DNA of 64,000 nucleotides from NCBI RefSeq assembly GCF_014697545.1, contig NZ_JACJSA010000023.1, forward strand, positions 1-64,000, read 5' to 3'. This document shows positions 61,084 to 64,000 of this stretch, one piece after another. The notes beneath the pieces were generated by a model. The model was not told where the DNA came from. It worked only from the letters and a program-made list of their open reading frames with translations, and did not search any database. Source of the DNA: Oscillatoria sp. FACHB-1407 (lineage in GTDB: Bacteria; Cyanobacteriota; Cyanobacteriia; Elainellales; Elainellaceae). Within the stretch, counting starts at the first letter, position 1, and each line of letters begins with the position of its first letter. The position numbers and the translations under genes were made by a program.

Positions 61084-64000
61084 TCAACGCTCTGTGAGAT
61101 CACTAACGGTGTCGAGACGGAAATCGTCGATTAACTGAGTCAGGGCGATCGCCAGATCAGCATGGGCTTTGGGGATCTGGGCAACCAGGCTCAACGCCAG
61201 GGCATCGTCTCCACTCACAGCTGCCTGGTGCAAGGCATCGATCCACTCTATCGACATCACCTGCAATCGCTCCGGTGTAAGCGTTGCCTTTGCCTGATAG
61301 CGGGACATTGGAGCTATATAGAGCGGCGACGGTTGAACCGTTAAATCGGCAACCGTGATCAATACGTCGTCGCTATAGAGAAACTCTACACCCAAATGTT
61401 CGGCTAGCTTCTCCCAAATGGTGCTGGCACGAAACGGTTTGCGTACTAAATCGTCACAACCTGCACCCAACACCACGCCCCGCTCTTCCTCGAAGGCACT
61501 GGCAGTGAGAGCGATGATTTTAGTCAATGGTTGGGGGTCAGTGGTCAATGGTAGATGGTCAGTGGTCAATGGTGGATGGTCAGTGGTCAATGGTGGATGG
61601 TCAGTGGTCAATGGTTGGGGGTCAGTGGTCAATGGTGGATGGTCAGTGGTCAATGGTTCAGGATCATTAGATTCTGGATTACTCGCAATGGGCAATTGAC
61701 GATTGACGATTGACTCTGATAGCGATTGACGATTGACGATTGACTCTGATAACGATTGACGATTGACGATTGACGATTGACTCGGTTGACGATTAACGAT
61801 TGACTCGGTTGACGATTGACCCTTAACTATTGACTCCTTATTGCGAATTTGTCGGGTAGCTTCGTAGCCATCCATCACAGGCATTCGCATGTCCATCCAG
61901 ATCAGGTGAGGGTGCCAGCGTTCCCAAAGGGCGATCGCCTCTCGTCCGTTACTTGCCTCTTGCACCTCAAAGCCAAACGGTTCAATGAGCTGAGTCATCA
62001 GCAGGCGATTATCTCGGACATCATCCACCACCAGAATGCGGTAAGTAGGTTGTCCGGGTGCCAGTCCCACCACGCGGCGTGTGGTCTTAGGCGTGGTGAG
62101 TTCAGTGGAACTGCTCGCCTGCGCCTGAATCTCAAACTGAAAGATGCTGCCCTGCCCAACAGTGCTGGTAACCGTGATATCGCCCCCCATCAACTGCACA
62201 AAATGGCGACTGATGGTTAGCCCCAACCCCGTTCCCTGATTAGATTGTCGCCCTGTCTCCGTTTGCACAAAGGGTTTGAACAGTTTAGAGATTTCGTGGG
62301 GTGCAATCCCAGTTCCGGTGTCCTCTACTTCAAATTGCAGAACGATCGCATTTTGAGTTTCGTCTCCTGGAGGCTCACCCTCAGTTGACGCTGGGATGGT
62401 TGCCGATTTGCTGTCAGCGGTAGCTGGAGTTTGTTGCCGTACGCGCAAGGTGACACCACCATCGTGAGTAAACTTGACCGCATTGCCCAACAAGTTAATC
62501 AACACCTGACGCAGTTTGTTTTCGTCAGTTTTGACATATTGCGGCACGCCAGGAGCGAGATCGAGGATCAGTTGCAAGCCTTTAGATTTGGCTCGCAGTT
62601 CCAACATCTCAGTGAGGGTTTCGAGCAGGTAATACAGATCAAACGAGGTGGGATTGAGGGTGACTCGTCCTGCCTCGATTTTGGACATGTCTAACACATC
62701 GTTAATCAGTGCCAGCAGGTGTTCGCCACTGCGGCTAATGATGTTGAGATTGTCCTTTTGTCGAGTGGAAGCTTGCGCGTCGTTGAGCATGACCTGCGTG
62801 AAACCCAAAATGGCATTGAGCGGCGTTCGCAGTTCGTGGCTCATGTTTGCCAAAAACTCACTCTTAGCCCGATTTGCGGCTTCTGCGGCTTCTTTTGCCT
62901 GTTGCAGGGCGACTTCTGCCTGTTTGCGATCGCTGATGTCACTGTTAACGTATAAAACACAGGGTTCGCCGTTGAGTTCAATCACCTCGGCTGACAACAA
63001 CACGGTGCCAATCTCACCCGACTTTTTGCGGTAATCAATCTCTAGATTGTGAATGAAGCCTTGTTCTTGAAGGGTTTGAACCACCTTTTGAGCATCCTGT
63101 GGGTCAACCCACAGATTTAAGTCTTTGGCACTCTTACCGATCACCTCTTCTTCTGAATAGCCTGTTCGCTTCAGGTAACTATCATTCGCGTCAATGATTT
63201 TGCCGTCGGCCAACGTGGCGATCGCGATCGGTTCTGGCGAAAACCGAAATGCCGTTGAAAACTTTTCCTCTGATTGCCGCAAAGCTTCGGTACGCTCGGC
63301 AACTAGTTTTTCCAGCCCTTTAGAATATTCTGCCAGTTGCTCGTGGGAGAGCTTTAACTGGTGACTCATATGGTTAAATGCTCGTCCCAAAGTCTTCAGT
63401 TCTAGCGACCCACGGGCATTTACCTGTTGATTCCAGTTGCCCTGAGACAGAGATTCCGATGCCTGACTGAGTTCAAAGAGCGGTTTTGTGATCCAGCGGC
63501 TTGTGACAATGCTGATGATAATGGACACGACTAATGCTGCGAGACAGAGCAATGCCGTGTTGCGGATGTTTTCTTTAATCTTGCCAGTAAACTCAGATTC
63601 GGGAACCACGACCACTACCAGCCAGTTCAAGTCCTGCATCTCTTGCAGATACTCGCTGCTCATGTCGTACAGGGGTTTCACTTGCACAAAATAGCGATCG
63701 CCCCCAAACTCATAATCCAACGTCTGATTTGTCTTAATTTGAGTTAAATCTGCAAACTCATCTTCAAGATGGCGGGCGATCGCACGAGTCACTTCATTAC
63801 CGCTGTAGATCGCCAGCAACCGTTCCTCAACCCCCTGGTTTGACCGCCGGATGGGTGGTTCATCGGTAGATGTTGCGACCAGCAAGCCATTTCGCTCCAT
63901 GATGAAGGTCTGCCCGGTATCTCCCACCTTCAATTCCTGAAGAAACTCGCTCAGGCTAGACGGAGTCAGCGTTGCTGTCACTACCCCCAGCAACTCGCCA
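61084..64000 (-). CDS. Hybrid sensor histidine kinase with repeat-expanded receiver (5' end outside window)
   Basis: The frame stays open to the window edge, where the visible start GELLGVVTATLTPSSLSEFL is the end part of a dCache sensor domain, so the N-terminus is missing. In order there are the dCache remnant, a membrane helix (about 147-168 from base 63993), HAMP (170-222), one PAS (245-355), HisKA with SHELRTPLN (His386), HATPase, a receiver with Asp701 (IWMDMRMP) and a C-terminal helical tail. About 100 residues of low-complexity repeat sit between GYEATRQIRNKES and KIIALTASAF, inside the receiver. Without the insertion all receiver motifs are intact. It is upstream of the REC-histidine kinase by 52 bp. 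Confidence 0.93.
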   Translation of the reverse strand, partial: GELLGVVTATLTPSSLSEFLQELKVGDTGQTFIMERNGLLVATSTDEPPIRRSNQGVEERLLAIYSGNEVTRAIARHLEDEFADLTQIKTNQTLDYEFGGDRYFVQVKPLYDMSSEYLQEMQDLNWLVVVVVPESEFTGKIKENIRNTALLCLAALVVSIIISIVTSRWITKPLFELSQASESLSQGNWNQQVNARGSLELKTLGRAFNHMSHQLKLSHEQLAEYSKGLEKLVAERTEALRQSEEKFSTAFRFSPEPIAIATLADGKIIDANDSYLKRTGYSEEEVIGKSAKDLNLWVDPQDAQKVVQTLQEQGFIHNLEIDYRKKSGEIGTVLLSAEVIELNGEPCVLYVNSDISDRKQAEVALQQAKEAAEAANRAKSEFLANMSHELRTPLNAILGFTQVMLNDAQASTRQKDNLNIISRSGEHLLALINDVLDMSKIEAGRVTLNPTSFDLYYLLETLTEMLELRAKSKGLQLILDLAPGVPQYVKTDENKLRQVLINLLGNAVKFTHDGGVTLRVRQQTPATADSKSATIPASTEGEPPGDETQNAIVLQFEVEDTGTGIAPHEISKLFKPFVQTETGRQSNQGTGLGLTISRHFVQLMGGDITVTSTVGQGSIFQFEIQAQASSSTELTTPKTTRRVVGLAPGQPTYRILVVDDVRDNRLLMTQLIEPFGFEVQEASNGREAIALWERWHPHLIWMDMRMPVMDGYEATRQIRNKESIVKGQSSTESIVNRQPSQSSIVNRQSLSESIVNRQSLSESIVNRQLPIASNPESNDPEPLTTDHPPLTTDPQPLTTDHPPLTTDHPPLTTDHLPLTTDPQPLTKIIALTASAFEEERGVVLGAGCDDLVRKPFRASTIWEKLAEHLGVEFLYSDDVLITVADLTVQPSPLYIAPMSRYQAKATLTPERLQVMSIEWIDALHQAAVSGDDALALSLVAQIPKAHADLAIALTQLIDDFRLDTVSDLTER
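61526..61840. repeat. In-frame heptamer-derived repeats inside a receiver domain
   Basis: The block at 61526-61665 is built from TCAGTGG, TCAATGG and TGGATGG heptamers arranged in 21-bp units, coding for LTTDHPP-type repeats. A second block at about 61690-61830 holds GATTGAC/GACGATTGACTCTGATAG units, coding for ESIVNRQSLS-type repeats. Both keep the reading frame. The heptamers are the same as those at 33270-33385. Confidence 0.88.

Overview
The window is chromosomal DNA of a cyanobacterium. The octamer GCGATCGC (HIP1) recurs inside and between genes, and cyanobacterial marker genes are present: ndhS, a high-light-inducible protein, a DUF928 protein, a cyanobacterial Omp85, a bacteriophytochrome-type hybrid kinase and numerous multi-PAS kinases. 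A PatX-like RGSGR peptide and HpsE-like glycosyltransferases point to a filamentous, probably motile species. I infer a Leptolyngbya-like lineage, but the window alone cannot fix the genus. No rRNA or tRNA gene, CRISPR array or intact insertion sequence was recognised.

Layout. 1-6.5 kb: tail of a transposase-like gene, a membrane-anchored subtilase with a small partner gene, a thioredoxin-fold protein, pgk, a universal stress protein, an RbgA-type GTPase and Maf. 6.9-14.2 kb: an intact Ser/Thr kinase, a PatX-like peptide gene, a TPR pseudokinase, Omp85, a MerR regulator, a small membrane protein and a 58-residue high-light-inducible protein. 14.5-24.8 kb: housekeeping genes (ald, a DMT exporter, trpS, a MetF-like reductase, two membrane or zinc proteases, ychF) plus conserved hypotheticals. 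25-36.7 kb: glgP, a putative outer-membrane barrel protein, a secreted beta-propeller protein, a HAS-barrel-like gene coupled to ndhS, rodA, mrp, an SRPBCC protein and hemF. 36.7-49.1 kb: a 1.17 kb repeat-filled gap, then a signalling block with a 7-PAS hybrid kinase, a phytochrome-like hybrid kinase overlapping a REC-GGDEF diguanylate cyclase, and a REC-GAF-histidine kinase. 49-57.5 kb: a secreted hypothetical, asnS, a 2OG-dioxygenase-like gene with two paralogous family 2 glycosyltransferases, and polA. 57.7-64 kb: a ClC channel with CBS domains, a REC-histidine kinase and a hybrid kinase cut by the window end.

Themes. Signalling is dense: two eukaryote-like kinase-fold proteins, three large hybrid kinases sharing a C-terminal helical tail, two REC-first kinases and a diguanylate cyclase. 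The gaps are rich in several families of cyanobacterial repeats: AT-rich heptamer arrays in inverted pairs, GC-rich palindromes, 100-200 bp dispersed elements present in inverted copies, and a six-unit tandem array with a CGCGATTAATCGCG core. One heptamer family, TGGTCAA/TGGTCAG, lies directly against the rodA start codon and also, as a 21-bp higher-order repeat, inside the receiver domain of a hybrid kinase. The most notable observations are the PatX-like RGSGR gene placed between an active kinase and a pseudokinase, and the repeat-invaded receiver domain.
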